Positions 17,621 through 26,951 of a stretch of 64,000 nucleotides of DNA are shown here, one piece after another; position 1 is the first letter of the stretch, and each line of letters starts with the position of its first letter. The DNA comes from Elizabethkingia occulta. Lineage in GTDB: Bacteria > Bacteroidota > Bacteroidia > Flavobacteriales > Weeksellaceae. The stretch lies in assembly GCF_002023715.1 (NCBI RefSeq), contig NZ_MAHX01000002.1, forward strand, positions 186,001 through 250,000, in the 5' to 3' direction. The notes beneath the pieces were generated by a model. That model searched no databases and was not told the origin of the DNA. It saw nothing but the letters and a program-made list of their open reading frames with translations. A program made the translations under genes and the position numbers.

Positions 17621-18868
17621 TTAAGTTGATGGAAGTATTTTCGCTTTTACTTCGCCGAAGCCTACGCGTTTGCCGTCTTTTTCGTTATATGCTCTCATGA
17701 TAACAGTGTCATTATCTTCGATGAATTTACGTTCTGTACCATCAGAAAGTTTTAGTGGATTTGCCCCTCTCCATGTTAGTTCCAGCATAGAGCCAAATGA
17801 TTTAGGATCTTTTCCGGATATTGTACCGCTGGCATATATGTCCCCAACTTCAATATTACACCCGTTTACAGTATGATGAGAAAGTTGCTGCGCCATATTC
17901 CAGTACATATATTTGTAATTACTCTCTGAAATAAGGTTTTCAGCTCCGTTTTCAGGCTGAATATAAACTTCCAGCTGGATGTCGAAATTTTTGTTTCCTT
18001 CAAACTGAAGATATTCTAATACTTCCGGATCTTGCTTAGGAGATTCTGTGCGGAAAATTTCCAATGCTTCCATGGTCACAATCCATGGAGAGATAGAAGA
18101 TCCGAAATTCTTACCTAAAAAAGGGCCTAAGGGTACATATTCCCATGATTGAATATCTCTTGCGCTCCAGTCATTGAAAATAACCATTCCGAAGATGGCA
18201 TCTTCTGCATCTTTTGTAGAGATAGATTCACCCATCTCAGTATCTTTATTGGTAATGAATGCCATCTCCAGTTCGAAATCCAATTGTTTAGAAGGACCGA
18301 ATACTGGTTTATCCTGATCCGCTGGTTTCATTTGCCCTTTTGGTCTGTGAATATCAATTCCGGAAACGACAATTGAAGAAGCTCTTCCGTGATAACCTAC
18401 AGGAAGATGCTTCCAGTTCGGAAGTAGTGCATTTTCAGGATCACGGAACATTTTGCCTACATTAGTTGCATGATCTATGCTGCTGTAGAAATCTGTATAA
18501 TTAGGAATATGCAGAGGCATCATCATTTGTACCTCTTCGGAATCGAAAAAGCAGCTTTCTATAGCTATCTCATCTTTTGAAAGAGTAGAACCCTCTGTTA
18601 ATAATTCCTGTATTCTTTCTCTTACTTTTGTGGTAACAGGTTTACCTAATTCTATAAAAGGATTTAGAGTGTAAGCTTCAAAGATATTCTCATCCAGACC
18701 ATCAATGTTTTCGAAGTAGCCTTCGTCGTAAAGAGTCGCCAGATCAATGACCTGGTTGCCAATTCTTGTTGCACAGGCAATATACTCCTGATTGAATACT
18801 GCAACACCGAAAGGGATATTGTATATTGAAAAATCTGTTGATTCGGAATTTTCTACGAATGATTTCAT
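17621..18868 (-). CDS. fahA: Fumarylacetoacetase
   Basis: 415 aa. It catalyses the last step of tyrosine breakdown, splitting fumarylacetoacetate to fumarate and acetoacetate. Seen motifs are VGYHGRASSIVVSG, LDFELEMAFI (metal ligand Glu residues), NDWSARDIQSWEY and PLGPFLGKNFGSSISPW, all highly conserved in FAH. The N-terminal SH3-like domain (about residues 1-110) is present and the length is that of the full two-domain enzyme. Clustering with hmgA and hppD supports the assignment. Confidence 0.96.
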   Translation of the reverse strand: MKSFVENSESTDFSIYNIPFGVAVFNQEYIACATRIGNQVIDLATLYDEGYFENIDGLDENIFEAYTLNPFIELGKPVTTKVRERIQELLTEGSTLSKDEIAIESCFFDSEEVQMMMPLHIPNYTDFYSSIDHATNVGKMFRDPENALLPNWKHLPVGYHGRASSIVVSGIDIHRPKGQMKPADQDKPVFGPSKQLDFELEMAFITNKDTEMGESISTKDAEDAIFGMVIFNDWSARDIQSWEYVPLGPFLGKNFGSSISPWIVTMEALEIFRTESPKQDPEVLEYLQFEGNKNFDIQLEVYIQPENGAENLISESNYKYMYWNMAQQLSHHTVNGCNIEVGDIYASGTISGKDPKSFGSMLELTWRGANPLKLSDGTERKFIEDNDTVIMRAYNEKDGKRVGFGEVKAKILPST

Positions 18869-18959
18869 AAATAGGGTTTTATTTAATAAAAAGGTTCAAA
18901 AAAATGCGTACTAAAAATACAACATTTCCTTGAACCTGAGTTTTCTTATTTATCGAAGA

Positions 18960-19451
18960 TTATTTTCTCTTCTGTACTTTTTTAGATTCTTTTGTTTTAT
19001 CCAGATAATGAATCTCAATCCATTTTTCACGGGTATTGATATTGGTAAAGTAATAGTAGCCTTTACGATGACTTAATAATAAATTATAAGTTAAAGGATA
19101 GCTCATTGCTTTGTCTTCCAGTTTATCAAGTCTTATAGATACAGCATTATGATTTCTTACGACATCACCTGTAAAGATGTTGGAAAATTCCTGCTTTGTA
19201 CTTTTATCTTCAATAATTTCAATCATTGTAACCTGATTATTCGGCCGGAATTCAAGGATATGCTTCTCAGAATGATCAGTAGAATCTTTTACAGTAATGA
19301 ATTTTTTCCCTTCCAGAATAAATTCATCATAATCCTTTCCGGAATTTTCATTGCTTAGCCTGTCCAGCTTTTTGATAATAGCACCGTAACTCTGAGCCTG
19401 TATTATTGTACCGGCGGAAATAAGAGTTAAAACCAGAAGTATTTTTTTCAT
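18960..19451 (-). CDS. Hypothetical exported protein (163 aa)
   Basis: A signal peptide is clear (MKKILLVLTLISAGTIIQAQS). The mature part is mixed alpha/beta with a strongly basic C-terminus (KTKESKKVQKRK). KFITVKDSTDHSEKHILEF and YYYFTNINTREKWIEIHY are the main recognisable stretches, but no family is identified. It lies between hppD and fahA on the same strand. Its gap to fahA is 91 bases, so it may or may not share the operon. Confidence 0.7.
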   Translation of the reverse strand: MKKILLVLTLISAGTIIQAQSYGAIIKKLDRLSNENSGKDYDEFILEGKKFITVKDSTDHSEKHILEFRPNNQVTMIEIIEDKSTKQEFSNIFTGDVVRNHNAVSIRLDKLEDKAMSYPLTYNLLLSHRKGYYYFTNINTREKWIEIHYLDKTKESKKVQKRK

Positions 19452-19493
19452 CTTATAAATTTAGTGAAACTAAGACAAAAACTAATCCAAAAA

Positions 19494-20624
19494 TTATAAA
19501 TTTCCTCTTCTTGCCTGTTCTTTTTCTAAAGCCTCAAATAAAGCTTTGAAATTACCAGCCCCGAAACTCTGAGCTCCGTGTCTTTCGATAATTTCAAAAA
19601 ACAGGGTAGGACGGTCTTCTACAGGTTTTGTAAAGATCTGAAGAAGATAACCTTCTTCGTCACAATCGATAAGGATTCCAAGATCCTGAAGTTTTTTGAT
19701 GTCTTCATCGATGTGACCAACTCTGTCCGGTACCATATCATAATAAGCTTCCGGAGGTGGAGAAAGGAATTCTACGCCACGTTTTTTTAGTTCGCCAACA
19801 GTATGGATAATATCTTTTGTAGCTACAGCAATGTGTTGTACACCTTCACCTTCATAAAAATCCAGATATTCCTCTACCTGAGATTTCTTTTTGCCCTCTG
19901 CAGGTTCGTTGATCGGGAATTTTGCATAACCATTACCGTTAGACATTACTTTAGACATTAGTGCTGAATATTCAGTATTGATTTGCTTATCATCAAAAGA
20001 TAAAATATTGACAAATCCCATTACTTTTTCGTACCACTCAACAGTCGGAATCATACGATCCCAGCCTACATTTCCTACACAGTGGTCTACGTATAATAAA
20101 CCTGTTTCAGTAGGATTATAATCGCTTTCCCACTTCTCAAATCCAGGCATAAATGTTCCATTGTAATTCTTTCTCTCTACAAACATATGTACCGTTTCGC
20201 CATAAGTGTAGATTCCGGACATTTTCACTTCACCATATTCATCAGTTAAAGTAACTGGCTCCAAATATGGTTTTCCACCTCTTTTAGTAGTTTCTTCGAA
20301 TGCTTTATAAGCATCGTCCACCCAAAGTGCTAAAACTTTTACACCATCACCGTGTTTTTTTACATGTTCCGAAACCGGGCTATCCGATCTCAGACCTGTT
20401 GTAAGAATCAGACGAATTTTTCCCTGCTGAAGAACATAAGAAGCACGGTCTCTAACTCCGGTTTCAGGCCCTGCATATGCAATTGACTGAAATCCGAATG
20501 CTGTCTTATAGAAGTGTGCAGCTTGTTTGGCATTACCAACATAAAATTCAATATAGTCTGTACCATTGATTGGCAGGAAGTTTTCTGCCTGTGCAATTTT
20601 TTCGGCGAATGTTAATGTAGACAT
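19494..20624 (-). CDS. hppD: 4-hydroxyphenylpyruvate dioxygenase
   Basis: 376 aa. It converts 4-hydroxyphenylpyruvate to homogentisate with O2 and non-haem iron. Two vicinal-oxygen-chelate domains are seen. The iron ligands fall in VDHCVGNV (His), VQHIAVAT (His) and LFFEIIER (Glu), and the C-terminal gating helix is present (SFGAGNFKALFEALE). The length and motifs are typical of bacterial HPPD. It is upstream of fahA and downstream of the CoA-transferase and hmgA. Confidence 0.96.
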   Translation of the reverse strand: MSTLTFAEKIAQAENFLPINGTDYIEFYVGNAKQAAHFYKTAFGFQSIAYAGPETGVRDRASYVLQQGKIRLILTTGLRSDSPVSEHVKKHGDGVKVLALWVDDAYKAFEETTKRGGKPYLEPVTLTDEYGEVKMSGIYTYGETVHMFVERKNYNGTFMPGFEKWESDYNPTETGLLYVDHCVGNVGWDRMIPTVEWYEKVMGFVNILSFDDKQINTEYSALMSKVMSNGNGYAKFPINEPAEGKKKSQVEEYLDFYEGEGVQHIAVATKDIIHTVGELKKRGVEFLSPPPEAYYDMVPDRVGHIDEDIKKLQDLGILIDCDEEGYLLQIFTKPVEDRPTLFFEIIERHGAQSFGAGNFKALFEALEKEQARRGNL

Positions 20625-20686
20625 TTTTTTACTTTTAGATTATGAAATGCAAAATACTATTTTTTAGTGAATGCCACTAACAATTG

Positions 20687-21961
20687 TTAGTTTTTAAATC
20701 TTTCGTGAGCCGCTCTTTCCAGCATCTCTCTGTCATCTGGATGAGAGATGTCTATAAGTGCTTTAGCTCTCTGTCTCAAGTTTTTACCATACAGATAAGC
20801 CGTACCGTATTCGGTCACTACATAATGTATATGTCCTCGTGTTGTTACCACACCAGCTCCTTCCTTCAGGAATGGAACAATTCTCGGAATACCTTTTTTG
20901 GTACGTGAGGTAAGCGCCATAATAGGTTTTCCGCCTTCACTAAGGGCAGCACCTCTCATAAAATCCATTTGTCCGCCGATACCGCTGTATTGGTATGTGC
21001 CAATAGAATCTGCACAAACCTGTCCTGTAAGATCAATTTCTATAGCAGAATTTATGGCGTGCATTTTATGATTTTTCATAATGTTGATCGGGAAGTTAAC
21101 ATGCTGAACGTCTAAGAACGCAATAGATGGATTGTCATCTACAAAATCATAGAGTTTTTTAGTCCCGAAGCAGAAACTGGTAATGCTTACATTATCATGA
21201 AAACCTTTGTATTTGTTGTTAACAATATCATCTTTAATAAGGTTAATAACACCATCACTCAGCATTTCTGTATGGATTCCCAGATCCTTGTGATTTCCCA
21301 GACATTTGAGTACAGCATCTGGTATTGTACCAATACCCATTTGTATTGTAGCTCTGTCATCAATAAGTTCAGCAACATGTTTTCCAATCAGTGCCTCTTC
21401 TTCTCCAACCTTAGAACCATAATCTATCGTCATTAGCTCCTCCTCATGCCATACCATTTTGTCGATTCTGTTCACATGAACCATTCCGTCACCATGAGTT
21501 CTTGGCATTTTAGGATTGACAATAGCAATAACTATTTTAGCCGAGTCTACTGCAGATCTTGCAATATCTACAGAAGTTCCAAGTGTGCAGTAACCATGTT
21601 TATCCGGAGGAGAAACTGTAATAATGGCTACATCCAGTGGTAGTATATTGTTTTTGAAAAGAATTGGAATTTCGCTAAGGAAAATAGGAACAAAGTCACC
21701 TCTGTCTGAGTTTACTGCCTCTCTTACAGGAGTCGATACAAACAATGAGTTGATATGGAAATTGTCTTTGTATTCTGGTCTTGCAATAGCCACAGCTCCC
21801 TGTTGGGTGATGGATACCATTTCTATATCCTTAAAGCGGGAAGACTGATTAGCAAGTTCGTTTAATAAATAATTAGGAGTACAGGCACTACCGTGGGAAA
21901 ATATTCTGTCACCACTTTTAATAACAGATATAGCCTCCTCGGCACTTACATATTGATACAT
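20687..21961 (-). CDS. Acetyl-CoA hydrolase/4-hydroxybutyrate CoA-transferase family protein
   Basis: 424 aa. Family motifs are GSACTPNYLL near the N-terminus, ATIQMGIGTIPDAVL, the probable catalytic glutamate in IHTEMLSDG, and YSGIGGQMDFMRGA. The enzyme moves CoA between carboxylic acids. Since homogentisate breakdown yields acetoacetate and fumarate, activation of acetoacetate or a short acid would fit the neighbourhood, but the substrate is inferred. It sits between hmgA and hppD, 24 bases from hmgA. Confidence 0.9.
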   Translation of the reverse strand: MYQYVSAEEAISVIKSGDRIFSHGSACTPNYLLNELANQSSRFKDIEMVSITQQGAVAIARPEYKDNFHINSLFVSTPVREAVNSDRGDFVPIFLSEIPILFKNNILPLDVAIITVSPPDKHGYCTLGTSVDIARSAVDSAKIVIAIVNPKMPRTHGDGMVHVNRIDKMVWHEEELMTIDYGSKVGEEEALIGKHVAELIDDRATIQMGIGTIPDAVLKCLGNHKDLGIHTEMLSDGVINLIKDDIVNNKYKGFHDNVSITSFCFGTKKLYDFVDDNPSIAFLDVQHVNFPINIMKNHKMHAINSAIEIDLTGQVCADSIGTYQYSGIGGQMDFMRGAALSEGGKPIMALTSRTKKGIPRIVPFLKEGAGVVTTRGHIHYVVTEYGTAYLYGKNLRQRAKALIDISHPDDREMLERAAHERFKN

Positions 21962-21985
21962 ATATTACTATTATAAGTTATTATC

Positions 21986-23140
21986 TTAATCTAACCATGA
22001 AGTTTTATAAGTAGGATCTTCTACCTTCAGAGCTTCTTCTGTTAATTTTAAAGGTCTGAAAGGATCTACCATTACAGCATATTCATGGGTTTCTTTCTGT
22101 CCTATGCTTCGTTCCATAGCACCAGGATGAGGTCCGTGTACAATACCTCCGGGATGAAGAGTGAAATCACATAAGTCAATATGATTGCGGCTCATAAAGT
22201 CACCTTCTGCATAGAAGAGAACTTCATCAGAGTCTATGTTACTATGGTTATACGGAGCAGGAATAGACAGAGGATGGTAATCGTACATTCTGGCCACAAA
22301 GGAACATACCACAAAGTTATGCCCTTCGAAGGTCTGGTGTACTGGCGGTGGCTGATGAATCCGACCCGTAATTGGCTCGAAATTCTTAATATTAAATTTG
22401 AAAGGATAGAAATAACCATCCCATCCAACAACATCAAAAGGATGTGTTGCATATACGAAATCAGTAATCTGATTTTCCTTTTTTACTTTTATGACAAAGT
22501 CACCTTTCTTATCTATCGGATCAACATGGACAGGAGCTTCTATATCCCTTTCACAGAAAGGTGAATGTTCCAGCAGCTGTCCGAATTCATTTCTGTACCT
22601 CTTCGGAGTATAAATAGGCGAGTGGCTTTCTATAAAAAACAGAATATTGTCTTCATCTTTAAACTCTATCTGATAAATGGTGCCACGAGGAATAATAAGG
22701 TAATCTCCGTACCCAAATTCAAGATTCCCTACAAATGTTTTCAGAATACCAGAGCCTTTTTGTACGAATAATAATTCGTCGCATTCGGCATTTTTATAAA
22801 AATACCCTGTTACCGATTTCCGCGGCTTAGCAATACCCATTTTAAGATCATTATTTAGCATCAGAACCTTTCGGCTATCCAAAAAATCGTCCTCAGCCTG
22901 CACTTTCATCCCCTGAATTCGTCTCGGGATGATGTTTTTCTCCACTGCGATTTTAGGAGTAACATCTTTTACACCTTTTATTTCTTTTATCTGGGTAGGT
23001 CTGTGTGTATGATATAGTAAAGAAGAAATTCCGTGGAATCCTTCTGTACCAAACAGTTGTTCGTAATAAAAATTACCTTCTTCAGATTTGAAGATGGTAT
23101 GTCTTTTCTGTGGAATTTTTCCGTTGTGATGGTATCTCAT
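21986..23140 (-). CDS. hmgA: Homogentisate 1,2-dioxygenase
   Basis: 384 aa, first gene of the minus-strand tyrosine catabolism cluster. It opens the homogentisate ring to maleylacetoacetate. Seen motifs are THPFDVVGWDGYFYPF, the metal and substrate region SRNHIDLCDFTLHPGGIVHGPHPG and the upstream cupin core GDYLIIPRGTIYQIEF. It is shorter than human HGD but similar to flavobacterial homologues. No separate maleylacetoacetate isomerase is visible in the cluster. A TAAATTTG box lies 20 bases before the start. Confidence 0.95.
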   Translation of the reverse strand: MRYHHNGKIPQKRHTIFKSEEGNFYYEQLFGTEGFHGISSLLYHTHRPTQIKEIKGVKDVTPKIAVEKNIIPRRIQGMKVQAEDDFLDSRKVLMLNNDLKMGIAKPRKSVTGYFYKNAECDELLFVQKGSGILKTFVGNLEFGYGDYLIIPRGTIYQIEFKDEDNILFFIESHSPIYTPKRYRNEFGQLLEHSPFCERDIEAPVHVDPIDKKGDFVIKVKKENQITDFVYATHPFDVVGWDGYFYPFKFNIKNFEPITGRIHQPPPVHQTFEGHNFVVCSFVARMYDYHPLSIPAPYNHSNIDSDEVLFYAEGDFMSRNHIDLCDFTLHPGGIVHGPHPGAMERSIGQKETHEYAVMVDPFRPLKLTEEALKVEDPTYKTSWLD

Positions 23141-23160
23141 AAATCAGGTTGTGACTTTCT

Positions 23161-23168
23161 CAAATTTA
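23161..23168 (-). promoter_or_regulatory. Candidate -7 box (TAAATTTG) for the hmgA cluster
   Basis: On the minus strand TAAATTTG matches TAnnTTTG, 20 bases upstream of the hmgA ATG, giving a very short leader. No good -33 TTG at 17-23 bases is seen. Confidence 0.4.
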
Positions 23169-23414
23169 CTCAAATTATAACACGTGAAGAAAAAATAGCC
23201 CAAGAATATGGAATGATATACCTCATAATATCGTTTATTTGTTTTACAAAATCTGTTAAGGTTAAGTTAGGTATCTTTATGCTACATCGTCGGTGTAAAC
23301 AATTTTTGGATTATAATTTTATCAAAGAGGAACTCCGTTGCAGATAGATTTCAAACAGAATTATTAAGTTTGATAAACGCTTAAGGAACAAGTATAAAAT
23401 AACACATTTAATAA

Positions 23415-23870
23415 ATGAAAAAAATGGATGAATTAAAAATAAATGTAATTATTCAGGAGCTATCAAACTCTTTGCAGACAAGAGACTATAATAATTTTGT
23501 CAGTTATTTTACAGATAACGCAACTTTTGAAATACCATTTACCGTTAACGGCGGGACTATAATAAATGGAAAAGAAAATATAAAAAAACACTTTGATAAT
23601 GTACGGCAAAATCCACTTACCAAGTTGATAGAAATAGAAACTGTTTATACAAAGGTATATCATTGTACAGATAACCAAACAGTCACGGTTGAGTATTTTA
23701 CAAAGGGGAAATCATTGAACACGAATGAAACTTTCGAGATACAATCTTCTATCGCACTTATTAGATTCGATGAAGGTGGCATTGTCTATTACAAAGACTT
23801 TCCAAATACATTAGGTATTGCTCAAAAAGCTGGCGTTCTTTCTCAATTGGCAGCGACCTGGACAAAATGA
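23415..23870 (+). CDS. SnoaL-like/NTF2-family protein
   Basis: 151 aa, cytoplasmic. The pattern of a helical start (LSNSLQTRDYNNFVSYFTDNATFEIPF), a strand-turn INGKENIKKHF and the strands TVEYFTKG and IALIRFDEGGIVYYKDF fits the NTF2/SnoaL-like cone fold of small-molecule-binding or isomerase-like proteins. Specific function unknown. ATG at 23415 is followed by another in-frame ATG at 23424. It is a single gene, divergent from hmgA and followed by a strong terminator. Confidence 0.78.
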   Translation: MKKMDELKINVIIQELSNSLQTRDYNNFVSYFTDNATFEIPFTVNGGTIINGKENIKKHFDNVRQNPLTKLIEIETVYTKVYHCTDNQTVTVEYFTKGKSLNTNETFEIQSSIALIRFDEGGIVYYKDFPNTLGIAQKAGVLSQLAATWTK

Positions 23871-23913
23871 TAACAGAATAGTTTTACTGCTGAAGTATTT
23901 TAAATGAGAATAC

Positions 23914-23951
23914 AAAAACGCCCTGTTTCAAAAGAATCAGGGCGTTTTTTT
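23914..23951. terminator. Bidirectional rho-independent terminator
   Basis: 12-bp stem AAAAACGCCCTG/CAGGGCGTTTTT with a 12-base loop, between the convergent SnoaL-like gene and mpl. Confidence 0.85.
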
Positions 23952-23967
23952 ATAATTTAAGTTGTAC

Positions 23968-25305
23968 TTATTTTGTTAAGTCCAGACCTCCAAAGTTACC
24001 GGAACTCATCATCATGTAAACTCCGTCAGTTTTGTCGAGTGTATCCCAATAGGAATGAAGATCTTCAGCACTGGTGAATACTTTTAAATCGGTATTTTTA
24101 AAAGAATCTTTAATCATTTCCGGAGAAATAGGCTCCATTCTTTTTATTTTCAGTGCATCTTCCGAATAGAATACTACAGCTTCTTCAACACCATTCATAG
24201 ATCCCTCATATTGTTCCAGAAAAATAGGATTAAGGCTGCTGTAAGTATGCAATTCCAGAAAAGCATGCTTTTTTTGCTTAGGAAATTGCTCTATAAATGC
24301 TTTCACAGATGCTTTTACCTTAGAAGGTGCATGGGCGAAATCTTTATAAAGAGTACCACCATCTGCTCTTTCTACTTTTTCCAATCTTTTAGATGCCCCT
24401 TTAAAGCTCATAATAGCATCATAGAATTCTTCTTCCATAATGCCTAATTGCTGGCATATAAGACGTGCTCCTTCCATATTTAGCAGATTGTGCTGCCCGA
24501 AAACAGATAAAGGAATATGACCAATGCTGGTGATAAGATTTACTACTCCGTTTATAATCTCATATTCTGGTGTTTTGTAAGGCAATTTTCGGAAATAATT
24601 CTCTGCAGTATCTACTACCTTTACCACCTCTTCATCTTCCTCATTATATACCAATACACCTCCCGGAGTTATTGTTGCAACAAATCTTCGGAACTGTTCA
24701 ATATAGTCATCAAATGTTTTGAATACATTAATGTGATCCCATGCAATACCGCTCATTAGTGCTATGTTAGGCTGGTATAATAAGAATTTTGAACGGGGAT
24801 CTAAAGTAGAAGAAAGATATTCATCTCCTTCTAAAATCATAAAGTCATTGTCTTTAGTAAGTTTTACCATTACATCAAAACCTTCCAGCTGTGCACCAAC
24901 CATATAGTCTACATCTTTCTGGTGAAAGTGTAATACATGAAGGATCATAGAAGTAATGGTTGTTTTACCATGAGAGCCACCAATTACGACACGCGTCTTA
25001 TTTTTGGACTGCTCATATAGAAACTCAGGGTACGAATAGATTTTTAAGCCTAGTTCCTTTGCTCTGGCCAATTCCGGATTATCTGCATGTGCATGCATCC
25101 CCAGAATTACAGCATCGGTATCGGCTGATAGTTTTTCCGGAAACCAGCCCATTTCATTTGGCAAAATTCCTCGTTTGTCAAGACGGGTTTTCGATGGTTC
25201 GAAGATCGCATCATCAGAACCTGTCACATGGTAACCTTTTTCTTTTAGGGCGATAGCAAGGTTGTGCATAGCACTGCCTCCTATAGCAATGAAATGGATG
25301 TTCAT
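23968..25305 (-). CDS. mpl: UDP-N-acetylmuramate:L-alanyl-gamma-D-glutamyl-meso-diaminopimelate ligase (Mpl)
   Basis: 445 aa Mur ligase. It attaches recovered murein tripeptide to UDP-MurNAc in peptidoglycan recycling. The N-terminal Rossmann part reads FIAIGGSAMHNLA, the P-loop is GGSHGKTTITSM, and ILEGDEY and GQHNLLNMEGA are Mur-ligase motifs. DFAHAPSKVKA is the Mpl form of the DYAHHP segment of MurC, which favours Mpl over MurC. It is followed in the operon by an acyltransferase gene oriented the same way. Confidence 0.9.
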   Translation of the reverse strand: MNIHFIAIGGSAMHNLAIALKEKGYHVTGSDDAIFEPSKTRLDKRGILPNEMGWFPEKLSADTDAVILGMHAHADNPELARAKELGLKIYSYPEFLYEQSKNKTRVVIGGSHGKTTITSMILHVLHFHQKDVDYMVGAQLEGFDVMVKLTKDNDFMILEGDEYLSSTLDPRSKFLLYQPNIALMSGIAWDHINVFKTFDDYIEQFRRFVATITPGGVLVYNEEDEEVVKVVDTAENYFRKLPYKTPEYEIINGVVNLITSIGHIPLSVFGQHNLLNMEGARLICQQLGIMEEEFYDAIMSFKGASKRLEKVERADGGTLYKDFAHAPSKVKASVKAFIEQFPKQKKHAFLELHTYSSLNPIFLEQYEGSMNGVEEAVVFYSEDALKIKRMEPISPEMIKDSFKNTDLKVFTSAEDLHSYWDTLDKTDGVYMMMSSGNFGGLDLTK

Positions 25306-25320
25306 AAATTTATTGTGGTT

Positions 25321-26139
25321 TTATTCACCTTCATTTTTGTTTTGCTGCTTTTCGGCATTCTTTTTAGCAACAATTTCCTGATCATACTCATGGAGAACGT
25401 TGTGTTCCGGAGTCTGTTCGATAGCATGCATGATTTTGCTCAGGATATCAGCAGCACTGTCGTTATCGTAATCTATATCCAGAGCAGGTTTAAATTGTAA
25501 GGTTGGTTCTATACCTGTTACTTTTATTTTCAAGCCTTTCTTATCAAAAGCTCTGCGGAAACCATTAATTTTAATCGGAATAACAATAGGTCTTTGATTT
25601 TTAATAAGCTTTGCAGTACCTTTTCTTCCCTGTGCAAATGCAGAAGTAGTCCCTTGTGGGAAGGTAACAACCCAGCCATTATCCAAAGCTTTCATGATGT
25701 TTTCTACTTCACTAAGATCTACCATTCTGTTTACTGCTTTTCCTTCGGCTCTCCAGGTTCTTTTAACGGTTACTGCACCTGCAAGCTTAAAGATTCTTGC
25801 CAGGATACCATTGTTCATAGTTTCTTCAGCAGCTACATAGTAGAAGTCAATCTTTGGGTTTAACAAATAAACAGGATTTTTAATTGTATTGATATAGCCG
25901 TTGTTCACGCTGCAAAAAACGTGGTACATTGCTGCTACATCAGCGAAATAAGTTTGGTGATTCGAAACAAATAATACATTTGTTTTAGGTAGGTCTATCA
26001 GATTTTCAGAACCACTTATTTTTAACTTGTTGAAGCCGTTAAAACGACGGTATGAGATCATACCCAGTACGAAGATGATGAATCTTTTTAGAAAATAGAC
26101 GTTGCCAAAAGCATCGGTAAATATATTTTTCTTTGCCAT
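25321..26139 (-). CDS. 1-acyl-sn-glycerol-3-phosphate acyltransferase-like protein (PlsC family)
   Basis: 272 aa from the ATG giving MAKKNIF; an ATG five codons upstream (26154) is also possible. The acyltransferase box is SNHQTYFADVAAM (HxxxxxD rather than the usual HxxxxD), and the second block is VTFPQGTTSAFAQGRKGTAKL in place of the usual FPEGTRS. A hydrophobic segment near residues 12-30 (RFIIFVLGMISY) would anchor it to the inner membrane. The role is transfer of an acyl chain in phospholipid or related lipid synthesis. The altered motifs leave the exact acceptor uncertain. Confidence 0.83.
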   Translation of the reverse strand: MAKKNIFTDAFGNVYFLKRFIIFVLGMISYRRFNGFNKLKISGSENLIDLPKTNVLFVSNHQTYFADVAAMYHVFCSVNNGYINTIKNPVYLLNPKIDFYYVAAEETMNNGILARIFKLAGAVTVKRTWRAEGKAVNRMVDLSEVENIMKALDNGWVVTFPQGTTSAFAQGRKGTAKLIKNQRPIVIPIKINGFRRAFDKKGLKIKVTGIEPTLQFKPALDIDYDNDSAADILSKIMHAIEQTPEHNVLHEYDQEIVAKKNAEKQQNKNEGE

Positions 26140-26200
26140 TTTTATGCAAATCATACAAAAACCCGGAATGGTTAGTCGGGTTTCATAGTAAAGTGCAAAA

Positions 26201-26827
26201 TTAAACTTTTTTCATTAAGTCTCTAAATTCTGACAAAATCATTGATGTTGCACCCCAGATAATATAGCCATTGTAGTCAATTACAGGTACTTCTGTTCCT
26301 CTTGTAGAAGACAGCACTTTCATCTCCGGTTTGTCCGGTAAATTGAAAAGTGAGCTTACCGGCATTTCTATAAGTTCTTGTGCTTCAGATTCCTGTAGGA
26401 TGAATTTTGGCTTTTTGGCTACCCATGATACATAAGCATGAACATAAAAATTACTTGGCGGAACATATATGGGAGTAAGGGTTTTAATAATTGTCATGCT
26501 TTCCATACCAATACCGAGTTCTTCGAAAGTTTCTCGTTTGGCAGTAGTTTCAAAGTTGCCATCGGATTCTTCATATTTTCCGCCAGGCAGGCTTATCTGA
26601 CCGCTATGACGATCATGCTGATTAACGCTTCTTACCATTAAAGGAAAGTACCATTGGTTTTCTTTCGGGTATAAAAGAATATTTACGGCAGCCAGTTTAG
26701 GATCCAATGCCATAATTTGGTCAGTTGAAAGTAGAGGGCGATAAGGAGGCGAGTATAACTGATGAGACACTGTCCCGTCTAATTCTGTTTTTGCAAATCT
26801 TTCTATAATATTCGACAATCTTTTCAT
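26201..26827 (-). CDS. NUDIX hydrolase, CoA pyrophosphatase type
   Basis: 208 aa. The NUDIX box is visible as GGKYEESDGNFETTAKRETFEELGI, preceded by HSGQISLPGG as in the CoA pyrophosphatase (NudL/PCD1-like) subgroup. It hydrolyses nucleoside diphosphate derivatives, with CoA or oxidised CoA the likely substrate by subgroup. Cytoplasmic. It is the first gene of a likely operon with the acyltransferase and mpl genes (61- and 15-base gaps), all on the minus strand. Confidence 0.9.
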   Translation of the reverse strand: MKRLSNIIERFAKTELDGTVSHQLYSPPYRPLLSTDQIMALDPKLAAVNILLYPKENQWYFPLMVRSVNQHDRHSGQISLPGGKYEESDGNFETTAKRETFEELGIGMESMTIIKTLTPIYVPPSNFYVHAYVSWVAKKPKFILQESEAQELIEMPVSSLFNLPDKPEMKVLSSTRGTEVPVIDYNGYIIWGATSMILSEFRDLMKKV

Positions 26828-26951
26828 CCTGTATCTTCTGTTGCATAAAGTTAAATAAAAATAGCATAACGGGAAAACTTTTCTGGATTACATCAACAGA
26901 AACAATATAGTACTTTATCATTTATTGAATATTACTAACTGCCCATTAGTA

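Noticed and set aside
23033-23347. 104-aa plus-strand frame over the hmgA start and promoter
   Set aside because: It overlaps hmgA antisense, has no domain, and covers a likely promoter.
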